Assembly (NCBI GenBank): GCA_017618715.1
Contig: JAFZTS010000044.1
Coordinates: forward strand, 1 to 64,000
Direction of reading: 5' to 3'
DNA: 64,000 nucleotides
Source of the DNA: Bacteroidales bacterium
GTDB taxonomy: Bacteria; Bacteroidota; Bacteroidia; Bacteroidales; UBA3663
Position 1 is the stretch's first letter. Each line of letters starts with the position of its first letter. Below are positions 37,586 to 46,743 of the stretch, in pieces. The notes under the pieces were generated by a model. It made no database searches, had not been told where the DNA came from, and was given only the letters and a program-made list of their open reading frames with translations. Made by a program: the position numbers and the translations under genes.

Positions 37586-40301
37586 TTAATCTGATTGTCC
37601 TCCACAACTCGGGAAGGATGAAGATGGGCGAGGTGACCAGTAGGATGATGCCCCAATCTTCGAGGCTGAGAGGTTCCACCTCGAAGAAGTCGGGCAGGAG
37701 GTTGACGATGATGAACTGGCCCACCAGAATAATTGCAGCCACAAACAGGAAGCCTGGGCTATAGGACTGCTTGAAGCGTTCGCGGTCGGTGAAGAAGCGA
37801 TGCACCTCCATCAGGAAACTGCTATCGGTGCGGAAATAGCGCACATTGAACAGGTTCCAGAACTGCAGCACCACAAAGAACGTGAAGAAGATGCCGTGTT
37901 CGTAGGCCGAAAGGGACAACTTGCCTCGATGTCCTTTGAAGAAGTCCTTGAAATAGGTGGCCAACATGTCCCAATTGAAGAGTTCCGACACCTGCTTCAG
38001 TTCGGTGTGATAGAGCAATTGCCAAACGCCCACCAGCACGACGAAGAAGCCAACACCCCAGCCGGCGATGCGCCAACCCATCTGGCGATTCACGATGTGT
38101 TCCTTCGACGAACGCGGCTTGTCGTGCAGCACTCTCGGGTCGGCGGGGAGCGACGACAGGGCACCAGCTGCGAATGTGTCCATGATGAGGTTTACCCACA
38201 GCATCTGCGTCACGTTGAGCGGCGAATCCAAGCCCGTGATGGCACCCAGCAGCACCACCAGGCACGCACATACATTGATGGTCGTTTGGAAGATGATGAA
38301 TCGGCGGATGTTCCAATAGATGCTGCGTCCCCACAGGATGGCCTTGTTGATCGAAGCAAACGAGTCGTCGATGATGGTGATGTCCGAAGCCTCCTTGGCA
38401 CGCGAAGTGCCCGAGCCCATCGAAAGGCCCACCTGCGCCTTCGCCAGGGCCGGTGCGTCGTTGGTGCCGTCGCCCGTCACAGCCACCACCTCACGGTTCT
38501 GCTGCAATAGCGTCACCAGTCGCGCCTTGTCCTCGGGGCGTGCACGGGCAATGATGCGGATGCGATAGTCGCGCAACAGTTCGCGCAGTTCGGTGTCCGA
38601 ACGGATGGCGAAATCGGGGCCTTGCAAGGTCTTGTCGAGTTCGCCCTCACCGAGCAACCCGATCTCGCGCCCAATCTCGTTGGCAGTACCCACGGTGTCG
38701 CCGGTGACGATGATGACCTTCACGCCCGCCACGTCCTTGCACAAATGGATGGCCTCGGCCACGTCAGGGCGGATGGGGTCGGCAATGCCCACCACGCCGA
38801 TGAACGTTTCGGGGCCGTTGTCACGCTGCATGGCAAAGCCCAGGGTTCGCATGGCACGCTGCTGGTACGAAGCCAACAGGTCCTCCACTTCCCGCTTCGT
38901 CACGCCTCCGGCAATCTCCTCGCAGCGGCTCAGCAGCAGTTCGGGAGCACCCTTTACGAACGTCACGATGGAGTCGTCCTTGTTCACCTTGGTGAGCATG
39001 TATTTCGTCTGGGTCGAAAACGGCTGCTGCTCCACCACCCTGGCGCTATCGCGCAACTGCTGGTAGTCGAAGCCCAGCGTGTCGAGCCACATCAGCAGCG
39101 CACCCTCCGTAGGATTGCCGATGGGCTTGCGTTCCACGGTCAAGGCCGCCGTACTGTTCACGCTGATGCCCAGCGCCAGCTCCTCGCGGTCATATTCGCC
39201 GAAGAAGCGATGTTCGACCACCGACATGCGGTTCTGCGTGAGTGTACCTGTTTTGTCGGTACAGATCACGGTCGTTGCACCCATCGTCTCGCAGGCATGA
39301 AGCTTGCGCACCAGGTTGTTCTCCTTCAGCATCTTGCGCATGCTCAAGGCAAGGCTCACGGTGATGCTCATGGGCAAACCCTCGGGCACTGCCACCACAA
39401 TCAGCGTGATGGCAAGCATCAACGACTGCAGGACGAAGCCGACGATGACGAGCGGCTCCATCTTGTCGGGCATGTCGCCGAAAGCGAAATAGTAAACCAG
39501 ACGTCCCACCACGATAAGCATGGCGATGGCAAAACTGGCATACGAAATCCAGCGACCCAACTGGTCCAACTGGCGGTTGAGGGGAGTCTTCACCTCCGAC
39601 CCTTCGCGCGTCAAAGCCACGCCTCGCCCCTCCTCGCTATCCACAGCCGTCTTGTCAACCACATACACGCCATTGCCCTCGATCACCGTACTGCCACGCA
39701 GCACACGGTCGGCAGGATAGGCCGATTCGGAATACTTGTGATAGTCCTTTTGGTCGGGAGTGAACTTGTCCTGATAAGGTTCGCCCGTGAATATCGATTC
39801 ATCGACACGCAGTGCATTGGCAACCACCAGCAGGCCGTCGGCAGGCAGCTGGTCGCCACTCTCGATGCGCACCACATCGCCCACCACCACATCCATCTTC
39901 GGGATGCTGTACATTTGCGGGTGAGCGTCCCTCCAAGGGCGGCGCAGCACCTTCACCGGCTGTGTATCCTTCACCTGGTTGAGCACGTCAAACTCCCGGT
40001 CGGCTTTCACCTCAAAGATGAAACCCACACCCGTCGAAAGCAGGATGGCAAAGAGGACTCCTACGGGCTCGAACAGCAGGCGCCAGTTGCCCGTGTCGTA
40101 AATCTCGTAGGCCGAAACCAGAATTGAGAGACAGAGGGCACCGAGAAGGACAATGATCAGCGGGTCCTTGAACTTCTCAAGGTAACGCTTCCAGAGAGGT
40201 TCCTTCTCGGGGTCGGGTATCTTGTTCAGACCCTTGCCGCCGACAACTTTGGGGTCATCGACCGAGAGGGCCATCTCCAGATATTTCTTTCGTTTATCCA
40301 T
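37563..40301 (-). CDS. Calcium-translocating P-type ATPase (PMCA-like)
   Basis: A 912-residue P2-type ATPase. Motifs in order: actuator-domain DQLPADGLLVV and DESIFTGEP, the transport-site helix VAVPEGLPMSI, phosphorylation site DKTGTLTQNRM (aspartate near 347), nucleotide-binding KGAPELLLSRC, hinge VTGDGTNDAPALAKAQVGLSMGSGT, then the C-terminal membrane helices. The PEGLP helix and overall length indicate the plasma-membrane calcium ATPase subgroup; sodium or another cation is possible. The start at 40301 gives a cytoplasmic N-terminus of about 45 residues before the first helix. It has its own promoter, and it overlaps the convergent dcp gene by 23 bp. Confidence 0.93.
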   Translation of the reverse strand: MDKRKKYLEMALSVDDPKVVGGKGLNKIPDPEKEPLWKRYLEKFKDPLIIVLLGALCLSILVSAYEIYDTGNWRLLFEPVGVLFAILLSTGVGFIFEVKADREFDVLNQVKDTQPVKVLRRPWRDAHPQMYSIPKMDVVVGDVVRIESGDQLPADGLLVVANALRVDESIFTGEPYQDKFTPDQKDYHKYSESAYPADRVLRGSTVIEGNGVYVVDKTAVDSEEGRGVALTREGSEVKTPLNRQLDQLGRWISYASFAIAMLIVVGRLVYYFAFGDMPDKMEPLVIVGFVLQSLMLAITLIVVAVPEGLPMSITVSLALSMRKMLKENNLVRKLHACETMGATTVICTDKTGTLTQNRMSVVEHRFFGEYDREELALGISVNSTAALTVERKPIGNPTEGALLMWLDTLGFDYQQLRDSARVVEQQPFSTQTKYMLTKVNKDDSIVTFVKGAPELLLSRCEEIAGGVTKREVEDLLASYQQRAMRTLGFAMQRDNGPETFIGVVGIADPIRPDVAEAIHLCKDVAGVKVIIVTGDTVGTANEIGREIGLLGEGELDKTLQGPDFAIRSDTELRELLRDYRIRIIARARPEDKARLVTLLQQNREVVAVTGDGTNDAPALAKAQVGLSMGSGTSRAKEASDITIIDDSFASINKAILWGRSIYWNIRRFIIFQTTINVCACLVVLLGAITGLDSPLNVTQMLWVNLIMDTFAAGALSSLPADPRVLHDKPRSSKEHIVNRQMGWRIAGWGVGFFVVLVGVWQLLYHTELKQVSELFNWDMLATYFKDFFKGHRGKLSLSAYEHGIFFTFFVVLQFWNLFNVRYFRTDSSFLMEVHRFFTDRERFKQSYSPGFLFVAAIILVGQFIIVNLLPDFFEVEPLSLEDWGIILLVTSPIFILPELWRTIRLIIGKRPY

Positions 40302-40325
40302 TCGGTATTTTGCAATTTACGGCTG

Positions 40326-40356
40326 CAAAGATACATCATATTTTCAACAATTCCAA
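40326..40356 (-). promoter_or_regulatory. Promoter of the P-type ATPase gene
   Basis: Minus-strand TTG (40356 to 40354), 20 bp, TATCTTTG (40333 to 40326), 25 bp before the start. Confidence 0.75.
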
Positions 40357-40384
40357 CCAAAAGAAAATTTTTTTGCAAAATAAT

Positions 40385-40415
40385 TTGGAAGTGTCATTTA
40401 GTTTCCTCATCTTTG
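40385..40415 (+). promoter_or_regulatory. Promoter of gdhA
   Basis: TTG (40385-40387), 20 bp, CATCTTTG (40408-40415); one base off TAnnTTTG. It implies a 5' leader of about 110 nt before gdhA. Confidence 0.65.
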
Positions 40416-40534
40416 CATCAGCAAATTGTTAGCCGAGCCCATGAAATTCACCCGTTGCCTAAAACAGTTTGCTTGCAAATAGATAGATTATTGTCCAAAA
40501 TCATCAACTATTAAACCAAAAATCAAAAAACGCT

Positions 40535-41875
40535 ATGTTGAACATTGAACAATTCATGGCCAATCTGGAGAAAAAGCATCCAGGTGAAAAGGAATACCTT
40601 CAGGCCGTACGTGAAGTTCTCATTTCCATCAAAGACGTTTACGACAAGCACCCCGAATTCGAGCGCGCTTCTCTCCTCGAACGCCTCGTTGAACCCGAAC
40701 GCATCATCATCTTCCGCGTGCCTTGGGTGGACGACCGTGGCAAGACACAGGTCAACCTCGGTTATCGTGTGCAATTCAATTCGGCCATCGGCCCATATAA
40801 GGGAGGCCTGCGTTTCCACGCTTCGGTCAACCTCTCCATCCTCAAGTTCCTCGGCTTCGAGCAGACGTTCAAGAACTCGCTCACCACGCTCCCTATGGGT
40901 GGTGGCAAGGGTGGCTCCGACTTCTCGCCCCGTGGCAAGAGCGAAGCCGAAATCATGCGTTTCTGCCAGTCGTTCATGACCGAGCTCTATCGCTATGTCG
41001 GTCCCGAGATCGACGTTCCAGCAGGTGATATCGGCGTGGGCGCTCGCGAGATCGGCTACCTCTTCGGACAGTACAAGCGCATCACACGCGACTTCAGCGG
41101 CGTACTCACCGGCAAGGGCCTCGAATATGGCGGCTCGCTCGTTCGTCCCGAGGCTACAGGCTTCGGCGGACTCTACTTCGTCAACGAGATGCTGCAGGAT
41201 GCCGGCATCGACATCAAGGGCAAGACCGTAGCCATCTCGGGCTTCGGCAACGTAGCATGGGGTGCAGCCACCAAGGCTACACAGCTTGGTGCGAAGGTCA
41301 TCACCATCTCCGGCCCCGACGGATACGTCTATGATCCCGAAGGCATCAGCGGCGCGAAGATCGACTACATGCTCGAACTGCGTGCATCGGGCAACGACAT
41401 CGTGGCACCCTACGCCGACGAGTTCCCCGAGGCAACCTTCTACCCCGACAAGCGTCCGTGGGAACGCAAGTGCGACATCGCCCTGCCTTGCGCCACACAG
41501 AACGAGCTCAATGGCGACGATGCTGCCCGGCTCGTTGCCAATGGCGTACAGTGCGTGGCCGAAATCTCCAACATGGGATGCACACCCGAAGCCATCGACC
41601 TCTTCCTCGAGAAGAGGATGCTCTATGCTCCCGGCAAGGCCGTCAATGCAGGTGGAGTAGCCACCTCAGGTCTCGAGATGAGTCAGAATGCCGCACACAT
41701 CAGCTGGAGTGCTGCCGATGTCGATAAGCGTCTGCACGAAATCATGCACGGCATCCACCGGCAATGCATCCGCTACGGCAAGGAGCCCGATGGATACATC
41801 AACTACGTCAAGGGTGCCAATGTGGCAGGCTTCATGAAGGTCGCTCGTGCCATGATGGCCCAAGGTGTGGTATGA
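40535..41875 (+). CDS. gdhA: Glutamate dehydrogenase
   Basis: A 446-residue hexameric-type glutamate dehydrogenase that interconverts 2-oxoglutarate plus ammonia and glutamate. The substrate-binding region has GYRVQFNSAIGPYKGGLRFH and the catalytic-lysine segment TTLPMGGGKGGSDFSPRGKS. The nucleotide-binding domain has ISGFGNVAWGAATKA. Length and sequence match the small bacterial GdhA family, mostly NADP-linked, but coenzyme choice is not assured. The gene is monocistronic with a leader of about 110 nt and a terminator 33 bp behind the stop. It is the main ammonia-assimilation candidate in the window. Confidence 0.96.
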   Translation: MLNIEQFMANLEKKHPGEKEYLQAVREVLISIKDVYDKHPEFERASLLERLVEPERIIIFRVPWVDDRGKTQVNLGYRVQFNSAIGPYKGGLRFHASVNLSILKFLGFEQTFKNSLTTLPMGGGKGGSDFSPRGKSEAEIMRFCQSFMTELYRYVGPEIDVPAGDIGVGAREIGYLFGQYKRITRDFSGVLTGKGLEYGGSLVRPEATGFGGLYFVNEMLQDAGIDIKGKTVAISGFGNVAWGAATKATQLGAKVITISGPDGYVYDPEGISGAKIDYMLELRASGNDIVAPYADEFPEATFYPDKRPWERKCDIALPCATQNELNGDDAARLVANGVQCVAEISNMGCTPEAIDLFLEKRMLYAPGKAVNAGGVATSGLEMSQNAAHISWSAADVDKRLHEIMHGIHRQCIRYGKEPDGYINYVKGANVAGFMKVARAMMAQGVV

Positions 41876-41907
41876 TTCCGTTTGATAACTTGGTTTCCCA
41901 AAATAGT

Positions 41908-41939
41908 AAGGCGCTTCCCTTTTGGAAAGCGCCTTTTTC
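41908..41939 (+). terminator. Terminator of gdhA
   Basis: GGCGCTTCC and GGAAAGCGCC form a stem with one bulged A, loop CTTT, followed by TTTTT. Confidence 0.85.
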
Positions 41940-41979
41940 GTCACATTTACGTATTTTTGGATATTTTCGTATAAAAAAT

Positions 41980-42010
41980 TTGCGTAAACCCAAAAATCAG
42001 ATTATATTTG
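41980..42010 (+). promoter_or_regulatory. Promoter of the SUKH-like gene
   Basis: TTG (41980-41982), 20 bp, TATATTTG (42003-42010). It excludes the ATG at 42008 as a start and supports the one at 42038. Confidence 0.75.
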
Positions 42011-42037
42011 CACCCGAAACCTATTGAATTTTCGATT

Positions 42038-42508
42038 ATGGAAAACGATATTAATGATGTTTTGAAAATCCTATATAGTATTCCAGAAAAATACATTACA
42101 ATCAATGGCCCTGCTACGGAGGATTCCATTCGCTCTTTTGAGAGCAAATGGAATGTTACTTTACCAAGTGAATATAAACATCTTATAAAACAATGTAATG
42201 GCATAAATCTTATGGGATCTGAAATTCTAGGTTTACCCATTAAAGATGCCCGCTATTTTTCAATAGATGATGCATACCAATTTGAACATTTCGAAGTATG
42301 TAACCCTATGCCTTTGCACCTGATTCCCTTTAGTCCAGATGGAGGGGGAAATCACTATTGTTTTGATACTCGTGACAACAATATTGTATTTTGGGATAGT
42401 GAATATGATTACACAAATGATACACCCGAGGTCGTTTATAATACTTTAGCAGAAATGATACGTGAGGTTTTTCTTGATTGGACTCTGGAAGACATCGACT
42501 TGTTATGA
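42038..42508 (+). CDS. SMI1/KNR4 (SUKH) family protein
   Basis: A 156-residue cytoplasmic protein of the SMI1/KNR4 superfamily. It shows the typical INGPATEDSIRSFESKWNVTLPSEYKHLIKQCNGI segment, the IPFSPDGGGNHYCFDTRDNNIVFWDSEYD core and the terminal LAEMIREVFLDW. Many SUKH proteins are immunity proteins against polymorphic toxins, others have unknown roles. No toxin gene is adjacent, so this could be an orphan immunity gene or a housekeeping member. Base composition is markedly AT-rich compared with gdhA, which suggests a different origin. It has its own promoter and is followed by a short hairpin. Confidence 0.85.
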   Translation: MENDINDVLKILYSIPEKYITINGPATEDSIRSFESKWNVTLPSEYKHLIKQCNGINLMGSEILGLPIKDARYFSIDDAYQFEHFEVCNPMPLHLIPFSPDGGGNHYCFDTRDNNIVFWDSEYDYTNDTPEVVYNTLAEMIREVFLDWTLEDIDLL

Positions 42509-42520
42509 AATCTCTTGACC

Positions 42521-42546
42521 ATTCCTTTGTTGAAGCATAAAGGAAT
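42521..42546. terminator. Weak bidirectional hairpin between convergent genes
   Basis: ATTCCTTT (42521-42528) and AAAGGAAT (42539-42546) form an 8-bp stem between the SUKH gene and the convergent leucine-rich-repeat gene. There is no clear T-run. Confidence 0.4.
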
Positions 42547-42580
42547 CAATCGTTAACGCGACTACTGCTGGTGGGAAAAG

Positions 42581-44098
42581 TTATTCTTCGACGATATTTT
42601 TGAATCGGCCGAAAACAGGATCTTTGCGATATTTCTTCCCACAACCAGTGGGAACATAAAGAGTGACTTTCGAAGTGTCTATATCAGATTCATCAATATC
42701 GGGTAATGTCTTTTTATGCCTAAAATGTATTTCTGTCATATTTGAACAACAAGAGAATGCATCTTCTCCTATATAAGTCACACTTGCAGGTATGGTGATT
42801 GAAGTCAGACTATCACATCCCTGGAATGCATTTCCCCATATAGCAGTCACACTTTCGGGGATATTGATTGAAGTCAGACTTTTACAACCGGAGAATGTAT
42901 CTCCAGATATTTCAGTCACACCTTCGGGGATATTGATAGAAGTCAGATTTACACACCCTTGGAATGCATTTCCCCATATAGCTGTCACATTTTCGGGTAT
43001 GTGTATTGAAGTCAATCCGCTACAACCAGAGAATGCATAACCTTCTATTGAAGTCACACCTTCGGGTATAGTGATTGACGTCAGGTTGCTACAATCGGAG
43101 AACGCACAGAATCGAATTGTAGTCTCATCATCGGGTATATCTATTGTAGTCAAACCATTACACCCGTAAAATGCTGCTGTATCAATAGATGTCAAACTTT
43201 CGGGGATATTGATTGAGGTCAATTCTTTACAATAAAGGAATACAGCAGCTCCAATTGAGGTAACACCGTCAGGTATAATGGTATTTTTGCATCCTGCAAT
43301 AATCCTGTTGAGTGAAGTAGCAATGATAGCGTTACAATTGTTTTGAGAATTGTAGTAAGGATTATCTGGATCAACTGTAATTGAAGACAGACCACTACAA
43401 CCTGAGAATGCTCCTTTTCCAATAAAGGTTACGCTCTTAGGTATGTGTATTGAAGTCAAACCACGACTACTATAGAATGCTTCTTCTCCAATTGAAGTCA
43501 CACCTTCAGGTATAGTGATTGAAGTCAGTCCTTTACAAAGGGAGAATGCACGGTCTGCAATATACGTGACGCTTTCAGGTATAGTAATTGAAGTCAGATT
43601 TCTACAGTTCGAGAATGCACGATCTCCTATGGAAGTCACACCTTTCGGAATATTCACATGAGCCAATTTTACACAGGAGGAGAAAAGTTTATCATTAATC
43701 GATGTCAAACTATCGGGTAATTCAATCGAATTCAAGCTGTAACAGCCATCGAAAGCTCTCTTGCCGATTTCGGTGACACTATTGGGTATATATACCGCTT
43801 TTATTTCTCCACAATCCTCAAAAGCAGATTCATTGATCGATGTCACCTTCAACATTCGTCCATTATATTCAATTTCAGAACGTATATGAACTTCTTCCAC
43901 CACCATGGACGCACGATTTATCCCCATCACCACCGCTTCATCATTCATCACACGATACTCTACAGAATCCACTTCTGTAAAGATATCGTGATTGTTATCG
44001 TTGTTGTTGTCGTTATCTGAACCGCCAATCATCTTCACTCCCCAAACAACGGCAATGAGTAAAGCAACTCCAATCAGTATCTTAGTTGATGTTTTCAT
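42581..44098 (-). CDS. BspA-like leucine-rich-repeat surface protein
   Basis: A 505-residue protein with an N-terminal membrane anchor or uncleaved signal (LIGVALLIAVVWGV, no lipobox), an asparagine/aspartate-rich stretch, then roughly fourteen 23-residue LRR_5 repeats of the form ITIPEGVTSIGEEAFYSCRGLTS-like (IPEGVTSI, AFSGCSGLTSI). It ends with the usual BspA tail TLYVPTGCGKKYRKDPVFGRF. Proteins of this type in Bacteroidetes act in adhesion or as exposed repeat proteins; no function can be assigned here. Codon use is AT-rich, like the SUKH gene beside it and unlike the second repeat protein at 46.7 kb. It may share a transcript with the unknown gene upstream (116 bp gap). Confidence 0.88.
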   Translation of the reverse strand: MKTSTKILIGVALLIAVVWGVKMIGGSDNDNNNDNNHDIFTEVDSVEYRVMNDEAVVMGINRASMVVEEVHIRSEIEYNGRMLKVTSINESAFEDCGEIKAVYIPNSVTEIGKRAFDGCYSLNSIELPDSLTSINDKLFSSCVKLAHVNIPKGVTSIGDRAFSNCRNLTSITIPESVTYIADRAFSLCKGLTSITIPEGVTSIGEEAFYSSRGLTSIHIPKSVTFIGKGAFSGCSGLSSITVDPDNPYYNSQNNCNAIIATSLNRIIAGCKNTIIPDGVTSIGAAVFLYCKELTSINIPESLTSIDTAAFYGCNGLTTIDIPDDETTIRFCAFSDCSNLTSITIPEGVTSIEGYAFSGCSGLTSIHIPENVTAIWGNAFQGCVNLTSINIPEGVTEISGDTFSGCKSLTSINIPESVTAIWGNAFQGCDSLTSITIPASVTYIGEDAFSCCSNMTEIHFRHKKTLPDIDESDIDTSKVTLYVPTGCGKKYRKDPVFGRFKNIVEE

Positions 44099-44214
44099 AA
44101 ATCAATAGTTTGCAGGTCAGATGGATTTTTGACAATATTTTGAAAGATTTTGAGCGTAGCGACCACTCTTGTTATAACACGTCTTTGTTTTGAGAATCGA
44201 TTGGCGAATGGAGC

Positions 44215-45801
44215 TCAGTAGATGGTGATACGGTCCCCAATGAGAAAATAGGTGTGCTCATTCCTATGCCAATACTTCCTTGGATAAACTGTGTTATCCA
44301 TATTAATAGAGTCGGGAGGAGAGGCAAGATACTGCTCCATGAATTCAGACAGTGTTTCTTCTGTTATCGTTCTTGATTCATCAAAAAATCTGTTTTCCAC
44401 ATGGTAGTATCGTGTTTGTTCGAACTCGATGAAAACAGCGGCTGCGACATTCGATTCCTTATGACGGCAATATTCGACTTCGAATGAATCGTTTTCATCT
44501 ATTGCATGGTAATAGGTGATCAGTTCGTAAAGACTGTCTCCAGATTGTGGGAAGAAGTGATTCATGGAGCTTTCCTTGATTCCCTTACCGGCCTTTCCAC
44601 CAACTTGCTTCTCAAATTGTGCCACATCGTCCATCGTCACCTTCCCGATGTTGTCGGACAGATAGTTCAATACCTTTGGCCAAACAGCTGGTCCAAGATA
44701 CTGCAATGTGTCGGGGTTGGTTCGAAGGTAGGTGAAATGTATGGTGTCGGACTTCATATCAAGAATCACATCGGTATTGCAGTTCCCATGGAACATGCAC
44801 AATGACCGATACGGATTCCAGTTGTTCGACATATATGGACTAAAGGGCAAGTCATGCCCCATTTTCTCCAGCGTCAGGACCTTTTGAAACTTGGGTTGGC
44901 CTGTAGGACGGACTTGGGCAAGGAACAGTTCGTCCGTATTACCCGCCAAGACGTAAAAGTTGTCATCGTGAATAAATCCTGTGAAATACAGGGTGTCGGT
45001 GCTCTGGTCGTCACCTATATAATACTCGTAATCCCAATAACTCTTGTATTTTGAGGAGATAAATGTTTTGGCCTTGGGTGTATGGTATCCCCATTTATCA
45101 TAAGGGGTATTGTCCATCACCCATCCCTTGCGGGGGTCCTTGACTTCGTAGATGACCGCCTTGCTGATGATGTAATAGGTGTCGTGATATCGTACAATCT
45201 TGTCCATGTCGGCATCGAAGAGATGCTTCAACCCCGTCTGCTTGTCATGAAAGCAGGTGAAAAGTCCCCATTCTCCTTGTGGTTCGAACGACACTGCAAA
45301 GTCTTCGTCTTCGTAGCAGGTGGTCGAAAAATTGTCCGTCTCGATCCAACGTTGACTGTTGTCATCCCAACAGAGGTCTGGTTTTTTGTTTTTGGATTCT
45401 CGCGAATACCAAAGATACAATTGGTTATTCTTGGAGCACAAAAAGTAACTAAGCCACCCAAATCTGGTTTTAGGTGGTATTTCGATGATAGTTTGTCTTT
45501 CATTACCGGGTGAGACGGAAACAAGGTGATACTTGTCCCTATAATCAAAATAATTAAATGCCGTGTAGTTACGTGCATCGAAGAAATACAGATTGTTCCC
45601 ACGATAATCCATCACGAATTCCAACTCCATGTTCAAAACAGGGGATGAAAGGCTCGATAGGTCAATCCCGATGGTGTCGGTGATGATGGTGAAACCGGAG
45701 GCTGCATCATAACGAACTGTACGTTCGAGTTCCCCTTGTCCGAAACTGACAAGGGAAGCTAAAATCATCCAAGCGATGATAAATAATGGTTTTTTGCTCA
45801 T
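44215..45801 (-). CDS. Secreted protein of unknown function
   Basis: A 528-residue protein with a clear signal peptide (MSKKPLFIIAWMILASLVSFGQ). The body is rich in tyrosine, tryptophan and aspartate, with short strands such as DIGLDLSS-like, GNNLYFFDARNYTAFNY and YYIISKAVIYEVKDPRKGW, suggesting a beta-propeller or other all-beta fold. Residues about 400-440 (DVAQFEKQVGGKAGKG) look helical. No family is recognised. It is transcribed divergently from the second leucine-rich-repeat protein, across the 42-bp repeat array, and its promoter box is at 45825-45832. Confidence 0.75.
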   Translation of the reverse strand: MSKKPLFIIAWMILASLVSFGQGELERTVRYDAASGFTIITDTIGIDLSSLSSPVLNMELEFVMDYRGNNLYFFDARNYTAFNYFDYRDKYHLVSVSPGNERQTIIEIPPKTRFGWLSYFLCSKNNQLYLWYSRESKNKKPDLCWDDNSQRWIETDNFSTTCYEDEDFAVSFEPQGEWGLFTCFHDKQTGLKHLFDADMDKIVRYHDTYYIISKAVIYEVKDPRKGWVMDNTPYDKWGYHTPKAKTFISSKYKSYWDYEYYIGDDQSTDTLYFTGFIHDDNFYVLAGNTDELFLAQVRPTGQPKFQKVLTLEKMGHDLPFSPYMSNNWNPYRSLCMFHGNCNTDVILDMKSDTIHFTYLRTNPDTLQYLGPAVWPKVLNYLSDNIGKVTMDDVAQFEKQVGGKAGKGIKESSMNHFFPQSGDSLYELITYYHAIDENDSFEVEYCRHKESNVAAAVFIEFEQTRYYHVENRFFDESRTITEETLSEFMEQYLASPPDSINMDNTVYPRKYWHRNEHTYFLIGDRITIY

Positions 45802-45824
45802 GGTTTTTCGGTTCTTTTTTGTGC

Positions 45825-45832
45825 AAATATAT
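45825..45832 (-). promoter_or_regulatory. -7 box of the unknown secreted protein gene
   Basis: TATATTTG on the minus strand, 24 bp before the start. The -33 position reads CTG. Confidence 0.55.
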
Positions 45833-46180
45833 CAACTTCGCACGAAAAAATGCAGAAAATCGGAAAAAACTGCACATCTAAAACGCAGAATTCCGCAAAT
45901 ACTGCATTTCTTTAATGCAAAAGTGACATTATGATTCCGATTCGTTGGAAAAACCGAGAATTTGGCCATAAGGTCGTTCCATTTCGGAACAAGCCCTGTA
46001 TTTCAGCAGAATAAGATAGCAACCTCATCTTACTATGAATAAGGAATAACGGGATAGAGCATTCTGACGGACGAAAGAGTGCTTTATGACGTAGAAGATT
46101 GATTGTTTGTAATAGCAAGTGTCTTTCCGCCGAAGGATAATTACCGGTCCTAAACACAGAAAAACATTTTCAAATCGCAT
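45833..46180. other. Intergenic stretch without a supported gene
   Basis: This 348-bp stretch contains an open frame of 81 codons on the minus strand (45912-46157), but it has no promoter, no signal and no recognisable family. A small inverted repeat GTTCC/GGAAC lies near 45983-45993. Nothing firm is seen here. Confidence 0.5.
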
Positions 46181-46600
46181 CATGTCCCCTAACGGCCGTT
46201 AGCGGACATCCTTCAATCGCGCCATGTCCTCCAACGACCGTTAGCGGACATCCTTCAATCGCGCCATGTCCTCCAACGACCGTTAGCGGACATCCTCCTG
46301 TCGCGCCATGTCCTCCAACGACCGTTAGCGGACATCCTCCTGTCGCGCCATGTCCTCCAACGGCCGTTAGCGGACATCCTCCCATCGCTGCATGTCCCCC
46401 AACGAACCGTAGAGGACATCCTCCCGTCGTTGCATATCCCCCAACGACCGTTAGCGGACATCCTCCCGTCGCTGCATGTCCTCCAACGAACCGTAGAGGA
46501 CATCTTCCCATTACTGCATGTCCCCCAACGACCGTTAGGGGACATCCCCCTTTCGAACCATGTCCTCCAATGTACGTTAGGGGACATGCCTCAATAAATA
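46181..46600. repeat. Ten-copy 42-bp array of near-palindromic units
   Basis: Units begin at 46181, 46223, 46265, 46307, 46349, 46391, 46433, 46475, 46517 and 46559, exactly 42 bp apart. Each has a near-palindromic 28-bp core that begins ATGTCC and ends GGACAT, with AACG and CGTT in the middle, then a 14-bp spacer. The first core differs from a perfect palindrome at only one pair. Later copies vary (AACGACCGTT, AACGAACCGT, AATGTACGTT). The array sits in the divergent region between two envelope-protein genes. Because 42 is a multiple of three, several frames stay open, which is not evidence of coding. Confidence 0.93.
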
Positions 46601-46672
46601 GTCATTCTTACCGATGAAATACATGGCCAATTATTTGAAGTTAGTAAATTTGTCAAGTTTTTGTCAATAAAT

Positions 46673-46703
46673 TTGCTATTCTCACAATTTTCCTCTATAT
46701 TTG
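46673..46703 (+). promoter_or_regulatory. Promoter of the second leucine-rich-repeat gene
   Basis: TTG (46673-46675), 20 bp, TATATTTG (46696-46703), about 70 bp downstream of the 42-bp array. Confidence 0.75.
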
Positions 46704-46743
46704 CGGCGACCTTTTCGAACGGTTGAAAACAAATTATATCAAT

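Noticed and set aside
42008..42037. Upstream ATG for the SUKH protein
   Set aside because: It lies within the -7 box, so it would not be in the mRNA.
45912..46157. 81-codon minus-strand frame
   Set aside because: No promoter, no recognisable domain, and it lies in an otherwise gene-free stretch.
46170..46587. Open frames of about 110 codons through the 42-bp array (14-residue repeats)
   Set aside because: A 42-bp unit keeps several frames open by arithmetic; there is no promoter, signal or plausible composition. Kept as a DNA repeat.
46181..46600. CRISPR array
   Set aside because: The parts between palindromes are themselves repeated, not unique, and no cas genes are in the window.
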